DNA of 64,000 bases from Primula veris (GCA_963682055.1 OY821747.1:23124126-23188125), one strand, 5' to 3'; shown: positions 33,936 through 46,844, counted from the stretch's first letter. The notes: a model not told the origin generated them from the sequence alone. A program made the numbers and translations.

Positions 33936-34939
33936 GATATACGGTGAAATGAAAACGGAGAGAAATATATATGGTTCTCGTGAAAATAAAGGAGTTAGGG
34001 AGAGGTAAAAGTGAAATTAACACCGATAGTCTTACTAAACCTAACTGGGCTGTACGTGTTTTAGAAAAGATAGTTTGCATGATTGATCTTTTGGAGTATA
34101 ATTTTCATAGTATTAAGGACATGTTTGTTTGCAATATAAAAGGTAGTATATGATTATTAGTATTGTGAGACCCATATTATAACTTATTTGTTTATACAAA
34201 TTACATTTGGTATTATATAAGAGATATTACTAATTATACTATAATTTATGCTAATAATGGGGTATAACTAATATCACATATATGATGGTATTATCTATCC
34301 CACCAATAGTACGTAGTTATAAAATAAAAAACAAAACAAAAACTATACCCTTATATACTATTTTGCAAACAACATGGCCGAGTAAGATAATTTTTCATTG
34401 ACAAATTTAAACAATAGATGTAGCATAGGTCTTTAGCTTATCTTACTTTGTATATATTAAACATTTTGAAAAGCAAGCTTCGTTCTCATAATTGCAAGTG
34501 GCTCATTTTCGGTTTTCCCTAGGTATTTTTCTTTGCTATATTTTCTAATTCAGTGTAATATTTTCTGTTTTGACCAAATTATTAATACAGTAAGGACTTT
34601 TGTTAATGAACACCACAGACAATATTTTACATTTCCTAACTAATCTTAACCTTCTAAGAAGTTACTATTCCTTTGAATATTATGGCTCCACAACATAGAA
34701 AGCAGGTGGTGAAAGTTTTCGAACAAAATTGGAAAACCATGAATTAATTATCTACCCTGGAAACTTTTAGTATATGATCATATCAAACATAATAGTCAAT
34801 CCATCAAAGATAAGCATGAGTATAATAGTATTGTTTATTTCAAATAAAAGTTTTAGCAATATCAGGTTTGCCCTAATTTATTTGCTCTTTTAATTATATA
34901 GTAAAAAACTAATATATCTAGGTGGAGATTTTGATATAA
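33936..34939. other. intergenic DNA downstream of the LOB-domain gene
   Basis: AT-rich; no feature recognised. The part next to 34940 is presumably the LOB-domain gene's 3' region. Confidence 0.5.
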
Positions 34940-35692
34940 TTATAGTTTCATTATTGTTACAAAAAATAAAAAATAAAATAACATAACATAAACATACCTG
35001 GAGTCACATGCCATTGAATCAAATGGCATGTCATTGTAATCGATTTCCGTTTCTTGTTGAGTTTGATATGCTTGAGAATGATTCATTTGCATTTGAATTG
35101 CAATTTGATCGTCAACGCCGTTGTTATAATTAAGATCTTGTGCACACAGTTGCTTCACAAGCTCGTCCTCACTATCGCCATAAACGCCCTTATAATCCTC
35201 ATTAATCGCATAGTTCCCTAGCTCATACGGCATTAGCATACCATTTGACAACATTGACATAGAGCTGCTAGGGTTACTACTAGAAATCATCCCTAACTGT
35301 AGCTCCGACGATGGCGCGTATTCTCTCACATGATCCTTTCCTTCATCCCTATAGATCGCTAGCCTGGTAAGTGCATGGTGAAGATCTTGAGTGGATTGAG
35401 CTATTTGTTGCTGGAGTTGATGTATATATTCTAAACATCCACCGACTTGGAATCTCTGACGTAAATTAGACTCGTATATGATTGATTTCATCGCATTGTC
35501 CATATCGGCTCGAGAATTGAGATTTTTTAAAATCCTCATGATTTTCGAAACGCCGAAAAGCTTATGGGCATTTTGGAATATACGAGTGTCACTAGCTGGG
35601 AAATAAGGAGCTAATGGGCATTGAGAACTGCATCTTCTTCTTTGGTACTTACATGCAGCACAAGCGGGGCTTGTACCCCCTTTTACTGTCAT
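34940..35692 (-). CDS. LOB-domain (LBD) transcription factor, LBD22/LBD27-like
   Basis: 250 codons from ATG at 35692. The zinc-binding C-block is CAACKYQRRRCSSQC with C11, C14, C21 and C25 in the family spacing C-x2-C-x6-C-x3-C, followed by PLAPYFPASD, the GAS block with FQNAHKLFGVSKIMRIL, and VGGCLEYIHQLQQQI, the coiled segment (to about residue 110). The C-terminal half is Q/N/S-rich and acidic, as in activation regions. LBD proteins are plant-specific nuclear DNA-binding factors. The TxKGGT start and KYQRRRC variant recall the LBD22/LBD27 group (LBD27 acts in pollen asymmetric division, from memory). The last 18 residues are hydrophobic and follow an excellent donor CCAG|GTATGT at 34998/34997, so the true protein may end in an unseen downstream exon. 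Confidence 0.88.
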   Translation of the reverse strand: MTVKGGTSPACAACKYQRRRCSSQCPLAPYFPASDTRIFQNAHKLFGVSKIMRILKNLNSRADMDNAMKSIIYESNLRQRFQVGGCLEYIHQLQQQIAQSTQDLHHALTRLAIYRDEGKDHVREYAPSSELQLGMISSSNPSSSMSMLSNGMLMPYELGNYAINEDYKGVYGDSEDELVKQLCAQDLNYNNGVDDQIAIQMQMNHSQAYQTQQETEIDYNDMPFDSMACDSRYVYVMLFYFLFFVTIMKL

Positions 35693-35742
35693 ATTTTAAA
35701 GAAAATCTTGTTTCCTAAAACTCTTTACCCAAAAAACATGGT

Positions 35743-35756
35743 AGATATATATAAGT
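35743..35756 (-). promoter_or_regulatory. probable TATA box of the LOB-domain gene
   Basis: On minus, CTTATATATATCTACC lies about 55-60 bp upstream of the ATG. This implies a very short leader. AT-rich surroundings weaken the call. Confidence 0.4.
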
Positions 35757-37190
35757 ACAAAAAAAAAGATATGTACTCTGTACTTATTAAGATAGGGATA
35801 GAGTGAGCTTATTTTTCAATATAGTTAGGGGAAGATTGGTATTATAAAGCCACGTGTGGTCTGTTGGGATTTTGTACTCCGAGTCAATGGGAGGGTGTGT
35901 TGAATATTCTTAACGTTGGGATATTTAAATCTATGAAATACATGAATAATACCATAATTTAATGAAATTGTATATATGGTAGGTGTAGTTAAATTGAAAC
36001 ACTATTTCTTCCACACATTACAGACATGACCATTATTTCTATGTTTATTTCGTTAATACAAAATTGAGTATTTTGGAAACCGTTTTTCTACCGAGTGCAT
36101 ATGGGCATTGTTTAAGCATTAAATACACTTATATTATCAAGTTGCATCTAATATAAACATTACTTGCATCTAATATAAACATTAGTTGCATTTATACAAT
36201 AACATTATATCATTACCCTTTGTATCTATTTGATTTACTTAATTAATGAAATGCTATCAATGTATTACTATAATAAAAAAATTTAAACAAATTCAATACA
36301 CTATTAACCAATATATTGGGGCACTTGTTAGCTTTTAACGTCCGGAAATATGAAGAGATAGTACTGATAGTAATAGTGACATAATCAAATATTGATATAA
36401 GTATTTTGAGGCATTCTTTCTATTTCACCCTTAAGTAAATTGATAAATATGGTTCTTACTTCCAAGTTAAATATACTCGAGCTAGTAAGATGACATAATC
36501 AAAATATAAAGACCAGTAGTATTCAAATCAAAAGTTTATACAATATAAGTAATTATGAATATACGAATTGGTAAAATAAAAAACAATACGATTTGGTCAA
36601 TGCCAATAAGAGTCTCCCACGTTTGTTAATTAAAAGAGGATTTATTCTGATTTACTTGTCTTGTTGTCACTCAAAAGTTCTTAAAAAATAAGAAACATGC
36701 CCAATTTTTTTTTATAGTAAAAACGAATTAATAGACAAATTGCGAGTTATAGATTAACACTAGTGATTAATCAAGTAGATAAGTATGTACGTAGTACTTT
36801 GTATTTCATAATCTTAGCACGACTGTTTCGTTATATATATTTATTTAAATGACCACCTTAAGAAATAAAGATACATCTATTTTAACTTGTCTTCTATGCA
36901 TCCGTACAACTAGAAAAAAGAATTTGGGAAACTTTATGCATTAAAGCGATGTGATCATTAACTTTGTTAGAAAATTTGGGTTCCTTAAAAAGCCATGAGT
37001 GCGAAAATAATGTTTAGTCCAATTTTTTACATGAGTCCAATTTTTTTTTACGTGCCCTGTGGTATATTTATATTTACTTAATTATAACTTGTATATATAC
37101 ACCACATATTAATATTTACATAAATTAAGTTAACTATCTTAAATAATGTGTCAACCAATTTCAATTTACAACCCAACACATACTGAACAG
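35757..37190. other. intergenic DNA upstream of the LOB-domain gene
   Basis: Contains a small duplication ATCTAATATAAACATTA at 36147-36182. No gene or element identified. Confidence 0.5.
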
Positions 37191-37193
37191 TTA

Positions 37194-38321
37194 GGCTCTG
37201 TTTGTTTTGTTGTAAAATGGAGCTAAACAAACATTTACGGGTAAAATAGATTTTCCGGGTGATTGGTTTAACGTAAAACATTTTTTTTGGGAAAATTTTT
37301 CCCACATATCCAGTAAAATTGGAGGAAACGATTACCCCGCAAATAAAGTTGTAAACGGTTTACGGAGCCTCTCTCTATATTCTTTCTAATACTAGTATTA
37401 TAACTATTATTAATTATAGGTCTATTGTTTCAAAATTATTTAATAATTAGTCCAATTATATCTACTAACCAATAAAAAAAAGAAAAAAACACGAAAAATT
37501 CTAAAAAATAACAAAAATGGAAAAAAAATAAAAAAAATTCTGAAAAATCTAAAAAACTCAAGAAAATTTGAAAAAGCTAAAATCTAATTAACCAATAAAA
37601 ATATAAACAAATAGGAAAAAATATAAAAAATAACAAAAAAATGGAAAAAATAAAACAAAAAATTCCGAAAAATCTAAAAAACCCAAGAAAATTTGAAAAA
37701 GCTAAAATCTAATTAACCAATAAAAATATAAATAAATAGGAAAAAATCTAAAAAATAACAAAAAAATGGAAAAAATAAAACAAAAAATTCCGAAAAATCT
37801 AAAAAACCCAAGAAAATTTAAAAAAGCTAAAAAAAAGTCAATAATATCTTCTATACTTATAATTTTATGAGTTTATATGTTGAAAAATTATAAGTTATTA
37901 TAAGTGACGTATATGAAATAAAATATGTGTTTAAGTTAAGTTTTCTATACATGTTGACGAAGTTTCTTTCAGAAAAGTAGACGAACTTTTAGCTTTTTTC
38001 CCGTCAAAATAATTGTGATTTTAATCACTAATGTTTTTAAACTTTCACGAACTTATTCATTTTTGTGACTTTTAGTTAATTTTTGATATTTTTTATCTTA
38101 AAATATTTTGTTTAGTATGAACAATGTTTATTTATTTATGTATCGAATTTGTCTAATTTAAATAACTAATAGATTTTTGAATTTCAATAGAATTCTCATG
38201 AGAAACCTTTGACGCACCAAACACCCATAAATAAAATGCAAACAAAAGTTTGCACCGTAAAACTTTATCCGAAAAATATTTTCCCTCCGTAAATATTTTA
38301 CTACGAAACAAACAGAGCCTT
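37194..38321. mobile_element. Tourist-like (PIF/Harbinger) element, copy 1
   Basis: Ends GGCTCTGTTTGTTTTGTTGT and, on the opposite strand, GGCTCTGTTTGTTTCGTAGT are inverted; TTA flanks both sides (37191-37193, 38322-38324). The 1128-bp interior has A-rich tandem units of about 122 bp (starting GCTAAAATCTAATTAACC at 37577 and 37699). No transposase. Nearly identical to 58109-59359 apart from repeat number. Confidence 0.88.
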
Positions 38322-38431
38322 AGTGGTAAACTATCTTTAAATTAATCAAAAGTAAAATAGAAAACCCTGGTGCTGCCAATTAAAGGTTTTAAGCTGTTAC
38401 TTTTATGAGTCTTTTTTTATTTACTTTAATG

Positions 38432-39108
38432 TCAAATTTTGGTGAATTTTGTTTTTCATAACTTGAAAGAGAACTTGTTAAAAATTCAGGAATTAGTTTA
38501 GCAAAATAGCACAAAAACAACAACAACAACATCTAGTTCAGAAGGACCAGGACAGGGTTCCACATCTTTTCATTGTCTCTCGATCTATTTTTCAATGGTG
38601 ACTTCCACCTCATCTTCCTTCTCAGCTCACTCTTTTCTTAATTTTCTCAACATATTCACCGTAGATTTGGGCACTTCTTATCATTTTTCTACTTCAATAA
38701 AAACCATTATAGATTTACTTGAAAATCATTAATTTGAGAAGAAATGAGGGTTCCATTTCTGTTTAGCCCTCTTCCCCATTTTGCGATAAAGTCTGCTTCT
38801 TTATTCACCAGATCGATCTGTTTCTCCTTAACCAGGTACTTTATTTTGCTGAATAATTCAATTAATTCACTGGAGGGATTTCTTGTTTAGAATCAGATTC
38901 TGTTATTCAATTTTAAGGAGATTTGTAATATATTGTTTCCATTCTTTGTATATATATCATACTTATTATGTTTCCTTAACAATTTAGATATTATTATGTT
39001 AATAATTAGTTAGATCAATTTAGGCGCATTATATGCTAATTACTCTTTATATGTGTGTAAATGATTACTGAATAATATACTTTTTCAGTCTTTTTTTATA
39101 AACTTAAT
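38432..39108 (+). other. leader of unit 1 with splice-like signals
   Basis: Contains (CAA)n, ATG at 38744 opening a 32-codon basic, acid-free peptide (MRVPFLFSPLPHFAIKSASL...), donor ACCAG|GTACTT at about 38835, and acceptor TTTTTCAG|TC near 39090. The peptide resembles an organelle-targeting start. Units 2-5 have TTAATTC where unit 1 has TTTATTC, which creates a stop in the peptide. It may be the first exon of a host gene, but I could not find its later exons. Confidence 0.4.
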
Positions 39109-40098
39109 ATGGTATCAGAGCTAGATAATCAATTTTCAAACAAATCCCCAGAAACACCAAATGCTCGACCTTCTCAAACCCAGCAATCTACCATCAAGAA
39201 AAACGATTCACGTATGGAATTTTCAAGTCCACATTATGTTCATCATTCAGATCATCCGGGACACATGCTGGTTCAAACAAAACTAAATGGGGCCAATTAC
39301 CAATCCTGGAGAAAATCCGTGATTCATGCTCTTACAGCCAAAAACAAAATTGGCTTTATAAATGGATCCATCATGGCCCCATCCGAAATAGAAAAGCCTA
39401 CCGAATTTGCTTTGTGGAATCAATGTAATATGATGATTTTGTCATGGCTTACTCATTATGTGTAACCCGACCTCGCTAAAATGGTTGTTCATTTCAAAAC
39501 AGCCTATCAAGTTTGGGAGGATTTCAAAGATCAATTTTCTCAAAAGAATGCACCAACAATTTACAAGATTCAAAAAGCCTTAGCCTCCCTCTCACAGAGC
39601 AATATGAGTGTCTCAGCCTATTACACAAAACTTAAAGGTTTATGGGACGAATTGGACACATGTAGATCAATTCTTATATGTGACCAATTCAAGGGTCATA
39701 CTAAACATAAGGAAGAAGATCGAATGATCCAATTCCTTATGGGTCTTAATGACGCATACAACATTCTCCGAAGCAATATTCTTATGATGTCACCACTGCC
39801 CAATGAACTAAACATGACAACTCGAAAACAAGAGGATGACTCGAAAAAGAAGAAAGGCATCGCTTTCAAAAGTACAACGAATGACGATAACGATAACAAT
39901 TCCTCTAGTGAGGATGATGAAATAGAACTATTCGCCAAACGCTACAACAAGTTCCTAAGTTGGAAAAAGAAGGGCGGACAACGATTTCGGAAAAAGGAAT
40001 AGAAGGGAGAGCCATCCGACAAATCGAACAAGAAGGACGAAATTATTTGCTATAAGTGTCACAAACCCGGCCATATGCAAAATCACGTACAATTTTGA
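39109..40098 (+). pseudogene. copia gag, array copy 1 (two stops)
   Basis: The gag frame begins at the primer-binding site (TATGGTATCAGAGC gives a fused ATG) and contains the YYVHHSDHPGHMLV motif of copia gag, the LNGANYQSW...ALTAKNK block, the UBN2-like central region (WDELDTCRSI, QFLMGLND) and the CCHC knuckle. Here a TAA replaces a glutamate codon after LTHYV (39463) and a TAG follows FRKKE (about 40000). Broken copy. Confidence 0.88.
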
Positions 40099-40446
40099 TC
40101 GGATTTGAACATGTAACTAAATTGCCGAAACGAAAAATTTAAAAATTTCTATACATAATTCAAATATTAAATTATATGATAGAATTTTTTTAAAAATTAT
40201 TTCGACAATTTGGATATAAATTATTACCGGTTAAAATCGAGTATGGTTTGGTGTAGAACTTAGAACGTGCTACTATATCTATTTCAGTTGCATTTAATGT
40301 CTTGGTTTGGTCATGAGACAGTAATTATATGCAGCTAGGCTTTAGTTCAGGCTGGCATAGCTTTCAAATTTTAGTGAATTTTGTTTTTTGTAACTTGAAA
40401 GAAAACTTGTTAAAAATCCAGGGAGTAGTTTAGCAAAATAGCACAA

Positions 40447-40496
<50 letters not shown>

Positions 40497-41073
40497 TCTA
40501 GTCCAGGAGGACCAGGACAGGGTTCCACCTCTTTTCATTGTCTCTATATCTATCTTTCAATGGTGACTGCCACATCTTCCTTCTCAGCTCACTCTTTTCT
40601 TAATTTTCTCAACATATTCACCGTAGATTTGGGCACTTCTTATCATTTTTCTATTTCAATAAAAACCATTTGAGATTTACTTGAAAATCATTAATTTGAG
40701 AAGAAATGAGGGTTCCATTTCTGTTTAGCCCTCTTCCCCATTTTGCGATAAAGTCTGCTTCTTAATTCACCAGATCGATCTGTTTCTCCTTAACCATTTA
40801 CTTTATTTTGCTGAATAATTCAATTAATTCACTGGGGGGATTTCTTGTTTAGAATCAGATTCTGTTATTGAATCTTAAGAAGATTTGTAATATATTGTTT
40901 CTATTCTTTGTATATATAGCATACTTATAATGTTTCCTTAACAATTTAGATATTATTCTGTTAATAATTAGTTAGATCAATTTAGGCGGATTATATGCTA
41001 ATTACTCTTGTATATATGTGTGTAAATGATCACTGAATAATATATTTTTTCAGTCTTTGTTTATAAACTTAAT

Positions 41074-42033
41074 ATGATATCAGAGCTAGATAATCAATTT
41101 TCAAACAAATCCCCAGAAACACCAAATGCTCGACCTTCTCAAACCCAGCAATCTACCATCAACAAAAATGATTCACGTATGAAATTTTCAAGTCCATATT
41201 ATGTTCATCATTCAGATCATCCGGGACACATGCTGGTTCAAACAAAACTAAATGGGGCCAATTACCAATCCTGGAGCAAATCCATGATTCATGCTCTTAC
41301 AGCCAAAAACAAAATTGGCTTTATAAATGGATCCATCATGGCCCCATCCGAAATAGAGAAGCCTATCGAATTTGCTTTGTGGAATCAATGTAATAGCATG
41401 ATTTTGTCATGGCTTACTCATTATGTGGAACCCGACTTCGCTAAAATAGTTGTTCATTTCAAAGATCAATTTTCTTAAAAGAACGCACCAACAATTTACA
41501 AGATTCAAAAAGCCTTAGCCTTCCTCTCACAAAGCAATATGAGTGTCTCAGCCTATTACACAAAACTTAAAGGTTTATGGGACGAATTGGACACATGTAG
41601 ATCAATTCCTATATGTGACCAATTCATGGGTCATACTAAACATAAGGAAGAAGATCGAATGATTCAATTCCTTATGGGTCTTAATGATGCATACAACATT
41701 GTCCGAAGCAATATTCTTATGATGTCACCACTGCCCAATGAACTAGACATGACAACTCGAAAACAAGAGGATGAATCGAAAAAGAAGAAAGGCATCGCTT
41801 TCAAAAGTACAACGAATGACGATAACGATAACGATTCCTCTAGTGAGGATGATGAAATAGCACTATTCTCCAAACGCTACAACAAGTTCCTAAGTTGGAA
41901 AAAGAAAGGCGGACAACGGTTTCGGAAAAAGGAATAGAAGGGAGAGCCATCCGACAAATCGAACAAGAAGGACGAAATTATTTGCTATAAGTGTCACAAA
42001 CCCGGCCATATGCAAAACCACATACAATTTTGA
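41074..42033 (+). pseudogene. copia gag, array copy 2 (deletion and stops)
   Basis: Same domains as copy 1. A 30-bp in-frame deletion between two TTCAAA repeats near 41458 removes the TAYQVWEDF segment; TCTTAA introduces a stop at 41476; TAG again follows FRKKE at 41935. The start is ATGATATCAGAGC, so the primer-binding site has one change. Confidence 0.88.
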
Positions 42034-42986
42034 TCGGATTTGAACATGTAACTAAATTGCCGAAACGAAAAATTTAAAAATTTCTATACATAATTCAAAT
42101 ATTAAATTATATGATAGAATTTTTTTAACAATTATTTCGACAATTTGGATATAAATTATTACGGTTAAAATCGGGTATGGTTTGGTATAGAACTTAGAAC
42201 GTGCTACTATATCTATTTCAGTTGCATTTAATGCCTTCGTTTGGTCATGAGACAGTAATTATATGCAGCTAGGCTTTAGTTCAGGCTGGCATAGCTTTCA
42301 AATTTTAGTGAATTTTGTTTTTCATAACTTGAAAGAAAACTTGTTAAAAATACAGGGAGTAGTTTAGCAAAATAGCACAAAAAAAAACAACAACAACAAC
42401 AACAACAACATCTAGTACAGGAGGACCAGGACAGGGTTCCACCTCTTTTCATTGTCTCTCTATCTATGTTTCAATGGTGACTTCCACCTCTTCCTTCTCA
42501 GCTCACTCTTTTCTTATTTTTCTCAACATATTCACCTTAGATTTGGGCACTTCTTATCATTTTTCTACTTCAATAAAAACCATTTTAGATTTACTTGAAA
42601 ATCATTAATTTGAGAAGAAATGAAGGTTCCATTTCTGTTTACCCCTCTACCCCATTTTACGATAAAGTCTGCTTCTTAATTCACCTGATCGATCTGTTTC
42701 TCTTAACCAGGTACTTTATTTTACTGAATAATTTAATAAATTCACTGGGGGGATTTCTTGTTTAGAATCAGATTCTGTTATTGAATCTTAAGAAGATTTG
42801 TAATATATTGTTTCCATTCTTTGTATATATATCATACTTATTATGTTTCCTTAATAATTTAGATATTATTCTGTTAATAATTAGTTAGATCAATTTAGGC
42901 GGATTATATGCTAATTACTCTTGTATATATGTGTGTAATGATCACTGAATAATATACCTTTTCAGACTTTTTTTTATAAACTTAAT

Positions 42987-43976
42987 ATGGTATCAGAGCT
43001 AGATAATCAATTTTCAAACAAATCCCCAGAAACACCAAATGCTCGACCTTCTCAAACCCACCAATCTACCAATAACAAAAACGATTCACGTATGGAATTT
43101 TCAAGTCCATATTATGTTCATCATTCAGATCATCCGGGGCACATGCTGGTTCAAACAAAACTAAATGGGGCAAATTACCAATACTGGAGCAAATCCATGA
43201 TTCATGCTCTTACAGCCAAAAACAAAATTGACTTTATAAATGGATCCATCAAGGCCCCATCCGAAATAGAGAAGCCTACCGAATTTGCTTTGTGGAATCA
43301 ATGTAATAGCATGATTTTGTCATGGCTTACTCATTATGTGGAACCCGACCTCGCTAAAATGGTTGTTTATGCCAAAACAGCCTATCATGTTTGGGAGGAT
43401 TTCAAAGATCAATTTTTTCAAAAGAACGCACCAGCAATTTACAAGATTCAAAAAGCCTTAGCCTCCCTCTCACAAAGCAATATGAGTGTCTCAGCCTATT
43501 ACACAAAGCTTAAAGGTTTATGGGATGAATTGGACACATGTAGAGCAATTCCTATATGTGAGCAATTCAAGGGTCATACTGAACAGAAGGAAGAAGATCG
43601 AATGATGCAATTCCTTATGGGTCTTAATGACGCATACAACATTGTCCGAAGCAATATTCTTATGATGTCACCACTGCCCAATGAACTAGACATGACAACT
43701 CGAAAACAAGAGGATGACTCCAAAAAGAAGAAAGGCATCGCTTTCAAAAGTACAACGAATGACGATAACGATAACGATTCCTCTAGTGAGGATGATGAAA
43801 TAGAACTATTCGCCAAACGCTACAACAAGTTCCTAAGTTGGAAAAAGAAGGGCGGACAACGATTTCGGAAAAAGAAATACAAGGGAGAGCCATCCGACAA
43901 ATCGAACAAGAAGGATGAAATTATTTGCTATAAGTGTCACAAACCCGGCCATATGCAAAACCACGTACAATTTTGA
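42987..43976 (+). CDS. copia gag, array copy 3 (only uninterrupted copy)
   Basis: 329 codons without a break: the Retrotran_gag_3-type start (SPYYVHHSDHPGHMLVQTKL), the UBN2-like central domain (about residues 95-235), an acidic DDNDNDSSSEDDE stretch, a basic KKKGGQRFRKKKYKGE region, and the zinc knuckle CYKCHKPGHMQNHV that ends the frame at TGA. The last ligand position expected of CX2CX4HX4C is not a cysteine (the frame reads CYKCHKPGHMQNHV), so nucleic-acid binding may be impaired. Copies 1, 2 and 4 have GAATAG where this one has GAAATAC. The first ATG overlaps the primer-binding site; an ATG at codon 36 (MEFSS) may be the native start. Gag would assemble particles around element RNA; here there is no pol. 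Confidence 0.8.
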   Translation: MVSELDNQFSNKSPETPNARPSQTHQSTNNKNDSRMEFSSPYYVHHSDHPGHMLVQTKLNGANYQYWSKSMIHALTAKNKIDFINGSIKAPSEIEKPTEFALWNQCNSMILSWLTHYVEPDLAKMVVYAKTAYHVWEDFKDQFFQKNAPAIYKIQKALASLSQSNMSVSAYYTKLKGLWDELDTCRAIPICEQFKGHTEQKEEDRMMQFLMGLNDAYNIVRSNILMMSPLPNELDMTTRKQEDDSKKKKGIAFKSTTNDDNDNDSSSEDDEIELFAKRYNKFLSWKKKGGQRFRKKKYKGEPSDKSNKKDEIICYKCHKPGHMQNHVQF

Positions 43977-44920
43977 TCGGATTTGAACATGTAACTAAAT
44001 TGCCGAAACGAAAAATTTAAAAATTTCTATACATAATTCAAATATTAAATTATATGATAGAATTTTTTTAACAATTATTTCTACAATTTGGATATAAATT
44101 ATAACCGGTTAAAATCGGGTATGGTTTGGTGTAGAACTTAGAACGTGCTACTATATCTATTTCAGTTGCATTTAATGCCTTGGTTTCGTCATGAGACAGT
44201 AATTATATGCAACTAGGCTTTAGTTCAGGCTGGCATAGCTTTCAAATTTTAGTGAATTTTGTTTTTCATAACTTGAAAGAAAATTTGTTAAAAATCCAGG
44301 GATTAGTTTAGCAAAATAGCACAAAAACAACAACATCTAGTACAGGAGGACCAGGACAGGGTTCCACCTCTTTTCATTGTCTCTCTATCTATCTTTCAAT
44401 GGTGACTTCCACCTCTTCCTTCTCAGCTCACTCTTTTCTTAATTTTCACAACATATTCACCGTAGATTTGGGCACCTCTTATCATTTTTCTACTTCAATA
44501 AAAACCATTTTAGATTTACCTAAAAATCATTAATTTGAAAAGAAATGAGGGTTCCAATTCTGTTTAGCCCTCTTTCCCATTTTGCGATAAAGTCTGCTTC
44601 TTAATTCACCAGATCCACCAGATCAATCTGTTTCTCCTTAACCGGGTACTTTATTTTGCTGAATAATTCAATTAATTTATTGGGGGATTTCTTGTTTAGA
44701 ATCAGATTCTGTTATTGAATCTTAAGAAGATTTGTAATATATTATTTCCATTTTTTGTATATATATCATACTTATTATATTTCCTTAACAATTTAGATAT
44801 TATTCTGTTAATAATTAGTTAGATCAATTTAGGCGGATTATATGCTAATTACTCTTGTATATATGTGTGTAAATGATCACTGAATAATATATTTTTTCAG
44901 TCTTTTTTTATAAACTTAAT

Positions 44921-45904
44921 ATGGTATCAGAGCTAGATAATCAATTTTCAAACAAATCTCTAGAAACACTAAATGCTCGACCTTCTCAAACCCGGCAATC
45001 TAACATCAACAAAAACGATTCACGTATGGAATTTTCAAGTCCATATTATGTTCATCATTCAGATCATCCGGGACACATACTGGTTCAAACAAAACTAAAT
45101 GGGGCCAATTACCAATCCTAGAGCAAATCCATGATTCATGCTCTTACAGCCAAAAACAAAATTGGCTTTATAAATGGATCCATCATGGCCTCATCCGAAA
45201 TAGAGAAGCCTACTGAATTTGCTTTGTGGAATCAATGTAATAGCATGATTTTGTCATGGCTTACTCATTCTGTGAAACCCGACCTCGATAAAATGGTTGT
45301 TCATGCCAAAACAGCCTATCAAGTTTGGGAGGATTTCAAAGATCAATTTTCTCAAAAGAACGCACCAGTAATTTACAAGATTCAAAAAGCCTTAGCCTCC
45401 CTCTCACAAAGCAATATGAGTGTCTCAGCCTATTACACAAAGCTTAAAGGTTTATGGGACGAATTGGACACATGTAGATCAATTCCTATATCTGACCAAT
45501 TCAAGGGTCATACTGAACAGAAGGAAGAAGATCGAATGATGCAATTCCTTATGGGTCTTAATGACAGATACAACATTGTCCGAAGCACTATTCTTATGAT
45601 GTCACGACTGCCCAATGAACTAGACATGATAACTCGAAAATAAGAGGATGGCTCGAGAAAGAAGAAAGGCATCGGTTTCAAAAGTACAACGAATGACGAT
45701 AATGATTCCTCTAGTGAGGATGATAAAATAGAACTATTCGCCAAACGCTACAACAAGTTCCTAAGTTGGAAAAAGAAGGGCGGACAACGATTTCGGAAAA
45801 AGGAATAGAAGGGAGAGCCATCCGACAAATCGAACAAGAAGGATGAAATTATTTGCTATAAGTGTCACAAACCCGGCCATATGCAAAATCACGTACAATT
45901 TTGA
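44921..45904 (+). pseudogene. copia gag, array copy 4 (stops and small deletion)
   Basis: TAG replaces the tryptophan codon of NYQSW at 45119, TAA interrupts after MITRK near 45641, a 9-12-bp deletion shortens the DDNDNDSSSEDDE stretch, and GAATAG follows FRKK. Otherwise aligned to copy 3. Confidence 0.88.
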
Positions 45905-46844
45905 TCGGATTTGAACATGTAACTAAATTGCCGAAACGAAAAATTTAAAAATTTCTATACATAATTCAAATATTAAATTATATGATAGAATTTTTTTAAA
46001 AATTATTTCGACAATTTGGATATAAATTATTACCGGTTAAAATCGGGTATGGTTTGGTGTAGAATTTAGAACGTGCTACTATATCTATTTCAGTTGCATT
46101 TAATGCCTTTGTTTGATCATGAGACAGTAATTATATGCAGCTAGGCTTTAGTTCAGGCTGACATAGCTTTCAAATTTTAGTGAATTTTGTTTTTCATAAC
46201 TTGAAAGAAAACTTGTTAAAAATCCAGGGAGTAGTTTAGCAAAATAGCACAAAAACAACAACAACATCTAGTCCAGAAGGACCAGGACAGGGTTCCACCT
46301 CTTTTCATTGTCTCTCTAACTATCTTTCAATGGTGACTTCCACCTCTTCCTTCCCAGCTCACTCTTTTCTTAATTTTCTCAACATATTCACCGTAGATTT
46401 GGGCACTTCTTATCATTTTTCTACTTCAATAAAAACCATTTTAGATTTACTTGAAAATCATTAATTTGAGAAGAAATGAGGGTTTCATTTCTGTTTAGCC
46501 CTCTTCCCCATTTTGCGATAAAGTCTGCTTCTTAATTCACCAGATCGATCTGTTTCTCCTTAATCAGGTACTTTATTTTGCTGAATAATTAAATTAATTC
46601 ACTGGGGGGATTTCTTGTTTAGAATCAGATTCTGTTATTGAATCTTAAGAAGATTTGTAATATATTGTTTCCATTCTTTGTATATATATCATACTTATTA
46701 TGTTTCCTTAACAATTTAGATATTATTCTGTTAATAATTAGTTAGATCAATTTAGGTGGATTATATGCTAATTACTCTTGTATATATGTGTGTAAATGAT
46801 CACTGAATAATATACTTTTTCAATCTTTTTTTTATAAAATTAAT

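Noticed and set aside
33724..34080. Minus-strand ORF with poly-proline and poly-His/Thr
   Set aside because: Translation of the G homopolymer and GT microsatellite.
38432..39108. Leader of the gag array as a copia LTR
   Set aside because: No TG...CA ends, no flanking duplication, homology continues past the point where the LTR should end (AACTTAATAT at 47333), and it has exon/intron-like signals. Kept as an alternative that a full-length element could revive.
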